64,000 nt of DNA from Lytechinus variegatus (lineage: Eukaryota; Echinodermata; Echinoidea; Temnopleuroida; Toxopneustidae): positions 29,279,783-29,343,782 of the forward strand of contig NC_054751.1 in the NCBI RefSeq assembly GCF_018143015.1. Reading direction: 5' to 3'. The position numbers and the translations under genes are program-made. Under the pieces are notes generated by a model, which saw only the letters and a program-made list of their open reading frames with translations, was not told the DNA's origin and did no database searches. Position 1 is the stretch's first letter; every line of letters starts with the position of its first letter. Of this stretch, positions 21,161 to 32,724 are shown one piece after another.

Positions 21161-22014
21161 AGTATATGCAGCATAATTACTTTAGGAATCCAATAAGAGT
21201 AAACACATCTCACCAAAGTCATCCAATGCGATTGCCAATAAGCACTTGCTGATTTTGTTACAATTATATCTAAACATGCACATAAAGCACTTGTAATCGT
21301 GATTAACATGCCCATCTCACTAATCAAATCTTGCGAGCGCGAAGCGCGAGCTGAAAATTTAGGAAATTCAGACCTGAAGAGGGGCATTTTAAGTCTTGTT
21401 TGTAGGAATTCACGAAGACCATACCTAGTTCACTAACCAAATGATGCCAGCGCGAAGCGCGAACTGAAAATTTTTGATATTCAGATCAGATAAGGGAAAT
21501 TTAAGGACTGATTCTAGGAATTCTTGGAGAGCAGACATATTTCACCAATCCACTACTGCGAACGTAATCACGGACAGGAAATGTTTTATATTAAGACCTT
21601 AAAATAGGGCAATCACTTTAAGCAGTCATGAAAAGGAAGCATACTATCGTACATAAAACAATAACACGAAGTGCGAGGAAATATATTTGGCAGTTTGGTG
21701 TATATTGACTTGAAAACGGGAGGTTTTAGTATAACAGGATAAACAGACAATGCAAGCACCAGGAACAATGAAGAAATAGGCCCTGAGCAAATTATGTTTC
21801 ATTAAGTTATGAAAAAAATGTTTCTTATGTAATATAACATAACATAATTATGATATAATATAACATTATATTGAACAATAATATCTTCTTTCCCACTACG
21901 TTTCTTTTCCTTTCTCCCTCTTTTTTCCCCTTTTCCCCGTTTTTTGGGGGGTCAGCCGATGGGGGGGGGGGGGGCACGTGCCCCCCCCCCCGTAGTTACG
22001 CCACTGCGTTCTAT

Positions 22015-22855
22015 GATTACAAATATAATAAATTTGGTTTCCCTCCGTACAAAATGGGTAAAGCGTACCAAACTAATATGATTAGGCTGAATTTAATCAC
22101 ATTTGTTTCCGACGGGAATGTGCACCGCTGAAACCATCATGAAATTTGACCCTAATTCAAATGATATTTTGGCGAAAATTTTCCCCTTTAATTTTTTCAC
22201 TATTTTTTTTTACAACGAAATAACCCATTTCTGTGCACTTTGGCGAGTGGAAAAAATACAAAGGTATTCAAAAGAGTGGAAATGAATCTAATAAACTGAA
22301 AAAAAATGATCGAAATCATGCATAGCGTCTATTTGCGATATAAAATATGGCTAAGTTACTGGGTATAATTTTAATTTAAAGTATTTTTATGCTTTGTACT
22401 CCAACATTTGGTACGATCTTTTGTCTGAAAAAGAAAGTGTTTTAATAGATATATCAATACATGTCACCCCTATTGAAATATGAAGAGTATGCGCATAAAC
22501 TTTATTGAGACAGTCATTGTTGGGTCAGTATGTAATCTTTATCCATGCGTATAGCTGGCTTTCCCGTTAACGTGAATACGTTAGCTGACATTTCATGAAA
22601 TGACATTGAATTAATTCATATCAATTCATCAGCACAACATTTCGCTTTTCATATCTCTAATATTTTTTTTTATCAATGAATCAAGTTAATCACGGTTGAT
22701 ATATGTGGTGGGTTCATCTGATTGACAACCTGCATTGTTTTTAAACTCCCATCACCTATCCAATGCGGACACGACCTGGGAGACACGATTTGTTGGTCTC
22801 GATAGAGACGAGTTGGAAAAAAATCGCTAGAGGCGAATGTAATTCTGGCTTAATA
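22015..22855. other. Intergenic, nothing recognised
   Basis: AT-rich; no coding, TIR or RNA-gene signal found. Confidence 0.45.
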
Positions 22856-24610
22856 CCCCCATCTCACTAGATGGCGATTCCGCTGCGATCGTCAAAAATC
22901 GACAAAGCGTGGTATATCGTAGCTTGAACGTGGCTTGATCTTTTCAATCTTCTCCGTCGTACCTTGATCTTTTCTGAAGCGGCAAGGATCGCCACCATCT
23001 TCCTGGTCGCCACAAAATTTTGAACATGTTCAAAACTTACGTAGCGAGATCGCGGAGGTGCTAAAGCGCATCATAATCGAGTCAAGAGCGTATTACAAAC
23101 GACATATTCGTAGCTGTAACGAAGCTCCAACGCACAAAGCGTAGTAGAAGCGCATTAAAAGCGGCACCAATCGCCCGTGTTTTTCAGGCCCGTTCCCAAG
23201 ACAATTCTGCTACGCTGCTTCCGTTTACGAGGCGACTGCCTTGCGCTCGACACGCTTCACACCGTTTCCACCACGACGCTTTCCCTTTGGGTGGCATGTG
23301 GCACACGTTCTCAGCCCGCTGCAGGCATTCGCGTTGCGCTTTTGCTGCGCCGCTGATGACTGGCCAGCGATTGAGCAGCGACCGTCTGCGCTGCTATGAA
23401 ACAACGTGCCGATGGTAGCAGATTATCACATTTTCAACAGATTACGAGGCGACACCACGACGTTTTCAAATATACTTCCCAGAAAAAGGACCAAAAAGGG
23501 AAGCTGCCCAATCTGTTATGCCGGCGGTCCAAGAGGGAGCGAACAAGAGGTTATGGTGGTGGTAGAGGAGGAGGAGGAAGAGGAGGAGGAGGAGGAGGTA
23601 TAGTAGGAGGATGAAAATCTAACTGCTGAGCCAGCTTGAAAGAGAGAAAAAAAAGACGCTCGCATGTCTTGATGACGAAATGGGTTACCTCCGCAAAAAT
23701 ATATAAATTGAATATGTTTTAAAAATAGAATGAATTCTAACTACAGTGACAGTAAACAATATTAAAATTTTAATGATTCGATCACTAATGTATTGATTGG
23801 GAAAGCACACTTTATGGGGATTCTGGCATTGTGCCCCCCCCCCCCCTCCCCTAATGAGTGCTCTCACATCAGTAGACTACTTCTTGAAAGCAAATTTGAA
23901 AGGAATTTACCTAACAATTTTGAGTGACAAACTTTTTGGGAAAAAAATTAACAAAATATAAAACATTTTTATGCTCTTTTATGAATTTCTGGATGCATCC
24001 CTCATATTAACTATTAGGCTCATCGACATCTTTTGAGTGAAATTTTAATATATATTGTATATTATGACTTAAGTGACAGCCAGGATCGGACCCAGTATCT
24101 TTTTGGCCTCCTCCTTCTACTGTCCTCGTATCAGGTCCTCGTATTCAACTTCTAACTGAAGTTGTTGTATAATGTTAAGATGTATAAGTCCAACCAAATT
24201 CTGGACATCCATCTTGGTCGGAGGTTGGCAATCGACTGAAAAATGTCTCATGTGCCGCGATCAATATGCCGATTGCTTGAAATCGTTTCAAGAGCCCATC
24301 ATGAACGTAACACAATCGTTCCATTCGTAGCACCACCGTACCGAGGTCCTAATTAGCGTATGGGCCTCGTTGTGCGGTCGCTTTGATCGCAGAAGCAGCG
24401 CATCATATCTGCCTCAAATCGTGGCAAGAGAGTGGCAGCGTCGTACTACCAGCGTATTACCATCGCCTTCAGCGCAGGTCCGTCGCAGTGAAGTTGTAGT
24501 GCAATCGCCTCGCAGGCTAAAAATAGAATTCGAGGACGATTCTGCTACGCTTTGCGGGATTTAGACAGATCGCCATGGTCGCCATGATCGCCATCCTAGT
24601 GAGATGGGGG
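22856..24610. mobile_element. 1.75-kb TIR element, CCCCCATCTCACTAG ends
   Basis: Inverted ends CCCCCATCTCACTAGATGGC and, from the right, CCCCCATCTCACTAGGATGG. The subterminal DNA is full of GCGATC, GTCGCC and AGCGTA steps and is much more GC-rich than the surroundings. The centre (about 23640-24100) is AT-rich and probably an insertion. No transposase recognised. A (GGA)n run at 23565-23610 produces spurious glycine/glutamate-rich frames. Confidence 0.75.
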
Positions 24611-25384
24611 CCTAACTGAGCAGTGATATTTTCTCTTCAAAATCCCTCTTTTCCTTGCAATGGAATAAAGATTGCACATTTATTCAGAAATATTTATTTT
24701 GTAGAAAAGAAAAACCCCGAACAAATGAAACGTGCAGCATCCTGAATGGCCTTAGAAATTTTTTCGAAATTAATACTTTAGTATCGCTTTAAAGAAAGTT
24801 TGATATGACCTCCAACGATTAATTTCATTTGTTTTTTTTCAATTTGGAGGAAAAGTAATGTTTTATGACGACCCGCATTCGATATCTATTGAAGAAAATG
24901 CAATTTGTGGTAATATATATTATAATATATAACCATATCCAGTGGAAATGGTCTAAATGCAGAATCATCAATTATGTTTTACACAATTATTATTAATACA
25001 TTCCTAGCAAACCGATTATAATCAATCAAAACCAACAACTTAAAGCTCAATCTGATTCCACGTTCCTTTAAAAAAATCGTTTTACTGAAGCCTACTGCTT
25101 CGGGGGCAATGTAGAACAAAACGGAATAAATAAGGAAATCCAAAGGAGGGAATGAAGAAGGAAAAAAAAACCTCACCAACTTCAAAGGATGAATGATAGG
25201 TCATTTTTAGTGCTTGCCTGGGTGCTTTTTTTTAATGTTCATTTTTATTAGATACTTTTATATGCCTCGACTTATGTGGTTCTTGACCCCTCTAATACTC
25301 CCCCGAGAGTTGTTGTTTTTTCAAATCTATTTCGCTTAAAAAAATCTTCGCATAAACGTTTTTTGAATGATTGCAATGACCATA
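24611..25384. other. Intergenic, nothing recognised
   Basis: AT-rich spacer between two TIR elements; no gene signal. Confidence 0.45.
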
Positions 25385-25386
25385 TA

Positions 25387-26545
25387 CAGTGCGTATAAAA
25401 AAAAAACGGGACAGTTTTGAAAAGTCTATAAAAAAATGTTTCAAATTATTATATCTATTTTTTTAATGTTAATAGATGCTCTGATATCTCATCTTTGAAA
25501 TGCAATTAAAAAAAATATATTTTGTTCATGCTTTAGCGAACATGGGACGTTTTTGTCGGGGGTTCAAAAAAGGGGTTTGCGCCAAAATGGCAGAAATGAG
25601 AAATTTGATGATTAGACTTTTGGCCAATCAGCAGACTTCGTCTCAATCTTTTCATTATCTTTGCCATAACTTTCAAATTATGATGTCAAATTTCATTTAC
25701 AAATTTATTTATTTACCTGTATTTTTTTTTTCATTTAAACTTCTTTTACCTTTGAATTTTCTTTCATAAGAAAAGAAGACTTTTTGTCAACCCAAGTAAG
25801 AAGATTTGCATTATTAATTGGTAGAATTTGTAATTATTCAAATCCTTTTATCATGTGAAACAAATTATGTTATGGTACCTATGAAAGACATGAATCCTAT
25901 TTTCAAGGGGTTATTGAAATCCATCAAGATTGATTATGTGCTTGGCAGGACAAACAGGAAAGGATTCATGTCTTTCAATGGCAATGATATAGCCTATTGT
26001 CGAGTCGATTTTGAAGATGTTGTGAAGCGAGCAAGCAAAACATTTCCACTTTTTTGTATCAAAATATACAATTTTGTGATTTTGACATAATCAGAAAATT
26101 ATATCATATTTCACTTTTTTATGTTTTCTGTGATTTTCCTTTTCACTTTTTTTCTTGGTCGTGATTTTTCAAAATTTATTTATATATATTTTTTTGGGGG
26201 GGGGGTGGGGGAGGGGGGTAGGCATCAGTATGCCACAGTTCAAAGGCACCATAACCTTTGTAGCACATAATGAAAGGATTTGAAAAAAATGGCGCTCTCC
26301 CATACTTCGGTTGAAAAAAATAGTTTTTGCTTAGAGAAGGAAAATTCAAAGCTGCCAAGCCTCCATTTTAACCCCACACAAAAACATTCTGTGTTCACTC
26401 AAGCATGAACAAAACTAAATTATTTTGATGGCATTTGAAGGATAAGACTTCAGAGCACCTATTGACACCAAAATATAGAGCTCATAATTTGAAACAAAAA
26501 TTTTATAGACTTTTCAAATCTGTCCCGTTTTTTTTATACGCACTG
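25387..26545. mobile_element. Mariner-like element with long TIRs (about 200 bp), TA-flanked
   Basis: TA duplications at 25385-25386 and 26546-26547. Ends CAGTGCGTATAAAAA..CGGGACAG are inverted, and similarity between the arms continues inward through TTTGAAAAGTCTATAAA, GATGCTCTGA-like and GTTCATGCTTTAG-like stretches for about 200 bp. The interior frames (90 aa at most) show no DDE/D transposase motif, so it is non-autonomous or badly decayed. TSD and end type fit Tc1/mariner in the broad sense. Confidence 0.8.
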
Positions 26546-26577
26546 TAGAGTCACGTAATATAAATCATCCACAATGA

Positions 26578-26825
26578 GTTGAACGGTTCCTTCAGCAAGG
26601 AATTAATCCACAGTATGCTGCACTCGACTCAGGTGAGGTAAATGGGTAGCAGCAGGAAGTAATTCCTCAAAAAAGCTGTGTGCACCTGAATAAGTAGCCT
26701 AGCTTAGCCGGGTAATAATAATAGCAAGGACTACTGGGAGAACAGTTCTCGGAACTGAAGTGGCTACCCTGGGTAAATATACCGTTATTATTTTTACAAT
26801 TATCATTATTGTCCTTAATCATGCA
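26578..26825 (+). mobile_element. SINE whose 3' tail is shared with a LINE
   Basis: The body contains CCTTCAGCAAGGAATTAATC, CTCGACTCAGGTGAGGTAAA and TTAGCCGGGTAATAATAATA, then CTACTGGGAGAACAGTT and GTGGCTACCCTGGGTAAATA. The last segment closely matches the 3' end of the LINE copy at 48062-48535. A diverged copy in opposite orientation is at 34918-35115. Confidence 0.7.
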
Positions 26826-26932
26826 TTCGTTATTTCTCTCTCAATATCTAATCTCCATTCAATTATTATACCTTTTGATGAAACCATATTTTGGAACACT
26901 GTATCTGCGGAAAACAAACAGTGGTCTGTAAA

Positions 26933-27567
26933 GCCCCCTCACGCCTGACCGAATGTAGGCGGATGAAGGGTGACGAATGGGAAAAATGAACGAATGCACG
27001 CGAATTCGTTAGAATTTCAGTCAAATCATAGCGATCAGTGTCTATTGTCAAATTTTATAAACGAACGGTAAGCGAAGGATAAATATGACATGCGAATGAT
27101 ATCGATTTGTTGGTTCACCTCTTTGAGAAAATTGCGGCCGCGAAGGGTTGATATAACCCGATAAGACGAACGAACAGTAAGCAATGGTTTGATAAGGCGT
27201 GCAATTAGAAACGAAGACGAGGGAATAGATCAGGCAATTTCGTTGTTGTGTCATCGTGTTGCTTCGTTACGGGTTCTTTCGAGATCGGTCAACTTTGGGA
27301 AGAGCGCGATGAGGGAATATGCGCGACAATAAAACACAAACGATAAACTAACGATTACCGCAGACTAAATAAGAGATGCGAATTCAAACAGATGACCAAC
27401 GATTTCTCAATTGCAGCTGTTAGTTCAGAAGGTGTACGAACCCGAACAGGAAGGGTAAATATGATTTACTATCATTTACCATTGAACGCGATTTCTTAAA
27501 AAAAAAATGCCTTCCGCCAGCCATCGCAAGGCATATTTCAGGCAATTCGGTTAGGTGTGAGGAGGCC
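26933..27567. mobile_element. TIR element, about 635 bp, GCCCCCTCACGCCT ends
   Basis: Left end AAGCCCCCTCACGCCTGACC and, from the right, AAGGCCTCCTCACACCTAAC, each followed by CGAAT. A TAAA duplication is possible. The interior is rich in CGAA and GCGA and has no transposase. Confidence 0.72.
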
Positions 27568-28552
27568 TTAAATGTTTCAGAATACGATATCTAATAAAAA
27601 AATATGTACATTTTATCCATTCATTTGCGATACTTTGAAATGTCCCCTTTAAAACAAATGTTTTGTCCCTTCTGTATAATTCCCAAGATCAATGAAAAAC
27701 AAGTATATGTATTCTTATAGGTATGATAAGAATTATTTAACAATCAGGATATACCATTTGTGAATCATTAAATCAAAATTAATATGTGTTCTGTAAACAC
27801 ATATCAATGATAGCTGGCTATTTGACCACGTTAGCGCAACCTACAAGAGAGAATAAAATTGTTGAATTGCTTACGTCTATCTGGTATTTCCAGGGCAAAA
27901 ATTTAATTTCGTGTTTCCCCCAAATTTGTGCCTTCGCATCTTTTTATCGGCAATCAGTTTGCATTTTCTTATCAGAATTGACAATTGAAACGCAATTTGT
28001 TAAAAACTGAAAAGTTATATACAGATTTTATTTTGTATATAGATGACTCGTAACCAAAGTGAGATGCCAATTCTGTCCAAAATGCCATCTCCTATTCAGT
28101 ATTTTTCAATGCGCAATGGTACACATAACTTGATTGACAATGTTTTGCGTAAAAGAAAATTTGTATATGCAACAATTTTCGAATGTTTATCGCTCACGTC
28201 CACTTATTGTTAAGACAATTCACGTTCCATGTTGTCAAATCCACTTTTGTCCAGTGTCCCCTCCGAAAAATAAATAGCAATTGACAGAAAATGTAGTTCA
28301 ACGATTGAATTTCGATATAGATAATACGAAAAATGACCTCATGCCTCATAATGTGAAATAAATATCATTCCACTTGTTTTCAACACATTCACAAACAAAT
28401 AGGTAAAATATACCAACATTTTCCTCATTCAAATGAGACGGCTTGGTTTCCCTGATTGTAAAACAACCCCGATGACAAGACTAATTATTGGATGCTTGGT
28501 TTCAGCTTATTCACCAAGTAAAATGCCTTCGCATTGAATTAGGGGCAGTTAC

Positions 28553-28745
28553 ACTGGCGTACCTAGGATTTTCCAAAAATGGGGGGGGGGGGGAATATTT
28601 TTGGAGGATATTTCGCCTGCGAAACATTTTGGCAAGCAAAAATAAGGGTCTTCAACCAAAAATCAAGGATTTCTTACTAGAAAAAATTTGACAAGCAAAA
28701 AAAGGGTCTTCAACCAAAAATCAAGGATATCTTACCAGAAAAAAA
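28553..28745. mobile_element. hAT-like end fragment with internal duplication
   Basis: CACTGGCGTACCTAGGATTT resembles hAT ends. A poly-G run and two copies of a GGGTCTTCAACCAAAAATCA unit follow. No right end seen. Confidence 0.5.
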
Positions 28746-29147
28746 TCTGAGAAATGAGGAGAATATGGTAATATGAATATACAAGAATTTTGCTGAATTA
28801 TTTGGTACATCATCTTTAAGATGAACATAGTAGCTGTACGATGAAATCTTTCTTGTCATTGTTCAGGGTCAAACCTAATTTCAAACATTCAAAATACCTC
28901 CGTTCGAGCTTCACCCCTATCCCTTCGATTTAAGAGTAGATCGATAACGCAACTTTTTCTATGGAATTGTGTTTTTTGTATTAAATCGGAATCATATTTA
29001 ACCATAACCATTGATAGTGTAATGAATAAAATTTCAACTGAAATCTAACTACAAAAGACTCGCCATATAAGGTAAAAGTGATTTGCCCTAATGAAAAAAA
29101 ATTGCCATAATTTTTAATGACCTTGTATAGATCAACGTTTCCTTTAA

Positions 29148-30161
29148 TTACTTCGAAACGAATTCTTGAGGTGCACGGCGACAGCAGAGGATTCTTTTGA
29201 AGGCTTCTTGAAAATTGGGATGCTTTAGGCCATAGACGATGGAATTAATCGCACTGTTTATCATCATGACCATGTAACCATAGAGGGTGGACAGACTGCT
29301 TCCTAGAATGATGAAGTTCACGCTGGATGCCAAGAAACAAACGATGAAGATACAAACAACGAAGAACACATTCTTAGTGATCTCGACCTCCTTCTGGTTG
29401 ATGGCCTTGATCATGGGAGTAGGGAAATCGGACGACGAGGAACCTTTGTTTTGGTTGGCGTCACTTGAAGTAGAAGAGATGTCTTTCTCGGATGCGAACT
29501 TTTCACGAAACTGCTGATTATGTCGCACGACATGGTGCAAAATCAAACCATAAAATATCAGGGTAAGCAGAAGGATTGTAGCAACAAATATTCCTTGAGA
29601 GGCTACGTAGTAAAGCGCTGGCCTGGTGACCCCAAGGAAAGCACATATCCCATAATATGTGGAATACCCAAGTCTTCCGACACCTAGAACAGGTGGTAAA
29701 ATCATGTATGCAGCCGAAAACATCCAGATGACCAGAGCCACAGAGACGATCTTCCTAGGGGTATGGAAACCTTGGTGCCCGCGTATAGATCTGGTTATGA
29801 CATACCTCCGAATGAACCCGATCACTACAAGGGTCGAAGCACTGCATAAGATGCAGGTATGAAGCACACCTGCCACATAGGCGCAGACGCTTTCATGGAG
29901 TGGGTACTGTCCAGTTTGACTTAGTAAACCAATGACTAGAAATGGAAAGCATGCGCAGGATAAGAGATCGGCGACAGCGAGATTGACCACCAAGATGTTG
30001 GTGATCGTACAAAGCTTCTTCGTGGTGATGACGGAGATGATGACGAGAGAGTTGCCAAAAAGACCAATTATTGAGGATGCTATCAACATAGATGCTACAA
30101 TCACTCGATTGTGAAACGCTATGGTAGAAGCTACTGTGGCGGTTTCTACAGTTGATTCCAT
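29148..30161 (-). CDS. Class A GPCR, array gene 1 (intact, 337 aa)
   Basis: Single-exon seven-pass receptor. TM1 carries GNSLV (N37 = 1.50), TM2 NLAVADLLSC (D65 = 2.50), TM3 starts at C93, which can pair with the C in YYGICAF (C173). TM3 ends in IRRYV where most class A receptors have DRY: the acidic 3.49 residue is Arg118. TM6 (about 264-288) has no CWxP. TM7 reads NSAINSIVY, so the usual NPxxY proline is Ser307, unlike its paralogs. The CC at 326-327 may be palmitoylated. The overall form is that of the orphan melatonin/moody-like receptors that form lineage-specific tandem sets in sea urchins. Ligand unknown. A plasma membrane sensory or immune role is inference. Start is the ATG shared by all paralogs. 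Confidence 0.93.
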   Translation of the reverse strand: MESTVETATVASTIAFHNRVIVASMLIASSIIGLFGNSLVIISVITTKKLCTITNILVVNLAVADLLSCACFPFLVIGLLSQTGQYPLHESVCAYVAGVLHTCILCSASTLVVIGFIRRYVITRSIRGHQGFHTPRKIVSVALVIWMFSAAYMILPPVLGVGRLGYSTYYGICAFLGVTRPALYYVASQGIFVATILLLTLIFYGLILHHVVRHNQQFREKFASEKDISSTSSDANQNKGSSSSDFPTPMIKAINQKEVEITKNVFFVVCIFIVCFLASSVNFIILGSSLSTLYGYMVMMINSAINSIVYGLKHPNFQEAFKRILCCRRAPQEFVSK

Positions 30162-31589
30162 CGTAAGTTGATTTAAATCAAGCTTACAAACGATATGAAA
30201 AAAATAAACCCTTATTAAGATGGAGTGCTGTTCAAATTAAATCATCAACCAACCTATGTCGTTTATAAATAATCTAGTGTCAAAGAATGTAAAAGTTTTC
30301 CCATAAAAAATCATGATAATGTCAATGTATGATTCATGAATTTGATGAGATAGCACATCTATATAAGCTTTATTACTTGGACATTAAATTTACATCATAA
30401 TACAAGTATGCGTTTCTTAATCATTCGACATTCCGACGTGCGCAACCATTTTCTTGCTTTTCTTGATTTCATACTTTCCGAAGATTTCTATGAAGGTTTA
30501 TCGAAATAACTTTCATTATCTGATCAGAGTATGTTTGAAAGCCGTATCACGTACATGACTGCATGATTTAGTCAAGCAAAAGTAATTCCATTTGCGAAGC
30601 CATTCTCCTCCCCTTTTTCGTATTCAAGTATTTATATTCTGATGCTCTTCAATTTCTAGCTCTTACCTTCACACATATAGTTTATATTGCCTCATTGTTT
30701 TGCCAACGAAATGGCGGGAAATATTTATGAACATGAATTCATAACCGTCTGTCGTTGAAAGATATTACATTATGATAGATACTCCTTGGGAAATAGTCAC
30801 GGGTGAAGTAAATGGAAAGAATAGTCGTTGTTAAAATAAAAGTTCTGGGATACTCTGATTTTGAATAGGTCACACAAATACAATTCTCTCAACTATCATG
30901 CAGAATTCGCATACATTCAAATACCAAATGACCCACTCTATATAATATTCTGTAATGTATGTATACATAATAAATAGAAACGCTCTGAAGGAAAAAAAGA
31001 TCTTTTAGATTTGTACATTAAGTCTTTTAACACTAAACCACGCCATATTGTCCGTCCCCAGCATAACCTACAAAAAAAAAACCCGATTGGCCTACAATTT
31101 TGTCTAAATATTGTAGTTTGTTTAGAAATAATGTAACGTTTATCATAAAACATATGGTTTATTTAAGGGATGTTCTACCATTAGCTTATACCATATGTGA
31201 ATCATTGAATAAAATGTGTTCTGTAATCTTAAATCAACGATGACAAGCTATTGGGCTTATTAGAGCAACCTGCAAGAAAGGACAAAAATACATTGAAATA
31301 CACGTTTACTATATCGGGCATTGTAGGGCCAAAATGATTGTTTATCCCCCCCTAAAAAAAATGAGCGTTCGTATCTTACTAATGGCAATCACAGGACAAT
31401 GATTGATCAAATTGATCATTGAAATTCATCTGGCTAAAAGGTGTAAAACCCAAAGCTACTGATTAAGTGAACCTAATGTCATTTTGTGCGTATATTATCC
31501 AGAAAATGCGGTGCCAATTCTGTCCAGAATGTTCTTTCCAACTTTGGTGTTTTACGCAAAGGTAAACATAACTTTTTTTGTTATTTGTT

Positions 31590-31966
31590 TGGCGTCATCA
31601 GTGCCTGGGAGGCGAAAAGCGAACTGAATCACTCTGAACCGCAGGTCTCTCCTCCAGATATAACTGATTGGGGGGAATGCAGGTGGACCACTACCCCGGG
31701 TTTCCCCCTACTCTTATACGAATAGTGCAGTGGGTTCTTAACGTGCAAAGGTGGTGACTCTCCTCTACACGGGGCCTCCATTTGACGTCCTATCCGAGGG
31801 ACGGAGTGTTTTCCATTTTAACATAGCCTGCATCTATGAAACATGGGAGAGACGTTTACACCCAACGCACTGGCTTCCGTCATCCGCCCGGGGTGGACTC
31901 GAACCCACGATCTTTGGTTCGACGGGCAGACGCGTTACCGACTGAGCCAAGACCGCTCTCTTGATT
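31590..31966 (-). mobile_element. tRNA-derived SINE (family B), about 375 bp
   Basis: Read on the minus strand: a tRNA-like head AGCGGTCTTGGCTCAGTCGG with TGGGTTCGAGTCCACC as box B at 31890-31960, then a body containing AGGACGTCAAATGGAGGCCC and GCACGTTAAGAACCCACTG, resembling conserved central domains known in several metazoan SINE families. Absent from the matching position of U1. Confidence 0.78.
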
Positions 31967-32724
31967 GATAGAAAATATATATGCAACAAACTTCGGAATT
32001 TTCTTCGCTTACATCCACATAGTTCCAGACATTTCACGTTTAAATGTCGTCAAATCCATTTCTGTCGAAAGTGTCCTCTTCGAAAAAAGTAAGGAGTTGA
32101 CAGAGTATGTTACTAAAAGATTGAACTCAAATATAGATTATAAAGTATTTATCCTCATGTCGAACAAATCAAAAAGTAATTTGACATGTTTGTAATAACA
32201 CAAGGCCCCCCCCAAAAAAAAAATATTTATCTTCTGCAAAGGAGATAGTTTGGTTACCAGATTGCAAAATAAACCGTAAACACACTCTTATTAGGTGCTA
32301 GTATCTGTTTATTCACCAAGTAAAAATGTCTTCGCACCAACTGTGTTGTGAAATGAGAAGACCATGATGAGTATACCAAAATTTTATCAAATTGTTTAGT
32401 TCACCATCTTTGCCAATTACGATGAAACCTTTCTTGTCTTACATGTCCTAGGCTAGGGTCAAACCTAAGTTTCGATTATCAGAAACCTCAAATCAAGCTA
32501 CATCCCTTTCTCTTGAAGATTAGACCATCCCTTATCTATTGAATTTCGTTCTTGTGGTATTTGGCATATTTCTGCACTGTACCACAAAAATGAAATTTCA
32601 ACTAATTATTCAGGAAATCTAATTCTAAACGAATCTCTATGATTGTAAAAGGTGATTCGCCCTATTTAATAAAAGGAACTTGCCTTACGCTTTGAATTAC
32701 CTCAGATCAATGTTTCCTTTCATA

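Larger units (their letters stand above)
20448..22006. mobile_element. hAT-like non-autonomous element with 8-bp target duplication
   Basis: Ends CAGTGGCGTAC and GTAGTTACGCCACTG, flanked by identical CGTTCTAT at 20440-20447 and 22007-22014. Eight-bp duplications with CAGTGGCG-like ends are the hAT signature. The interior holds at least four spaced copies of GCGAGCGCGAAGCGCGAGC or variants (about 20617, 20724, 21334, 21450), each followed by TGAAAATTT and ATTCAGACC. A LINE 3' fragment (20815-21090) and a SINE piece (21105-21160) are inserted in it. No transposase frame seen. Confidence 0.85.
27745..31047. repeat. Duplicated block U1 (GPCR gene 1)
   Basis: Flanks of GPCR gene 1 match those of gene 2 on both sides, for example ATGTGTTCTGTAA near 27784 and 31215, and AATATTTATGAACATGAATT at about 30720 and 34607. 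A hAT-like left end (CACTGGCGTACCTAGG at 28553) with a 64-bp tandem duplication (28640-28740) is an insertion in its 3' flank. Confidence 0.8.

Noticed and set aside
23396-23614. Gly/Glu-rich frames of 65-72 aa
   Set aside because: Generated by a (GGA)n run inside the 22856-24610 element.
25500-26090. Frames of 89 and 90 aa inside the mariner-like element as a transposase
   Set aside because: No DDE/D or helix-turn-helix motif visible; the first lies partly in the inverted arm.
29932-30114. Antisense frames of about 60-76 aa conserved in all four GPCR copies (also near 33509, 39175, 50723)
   Set aside because: They are conserved only because the sense strand is; no splice or domain support.
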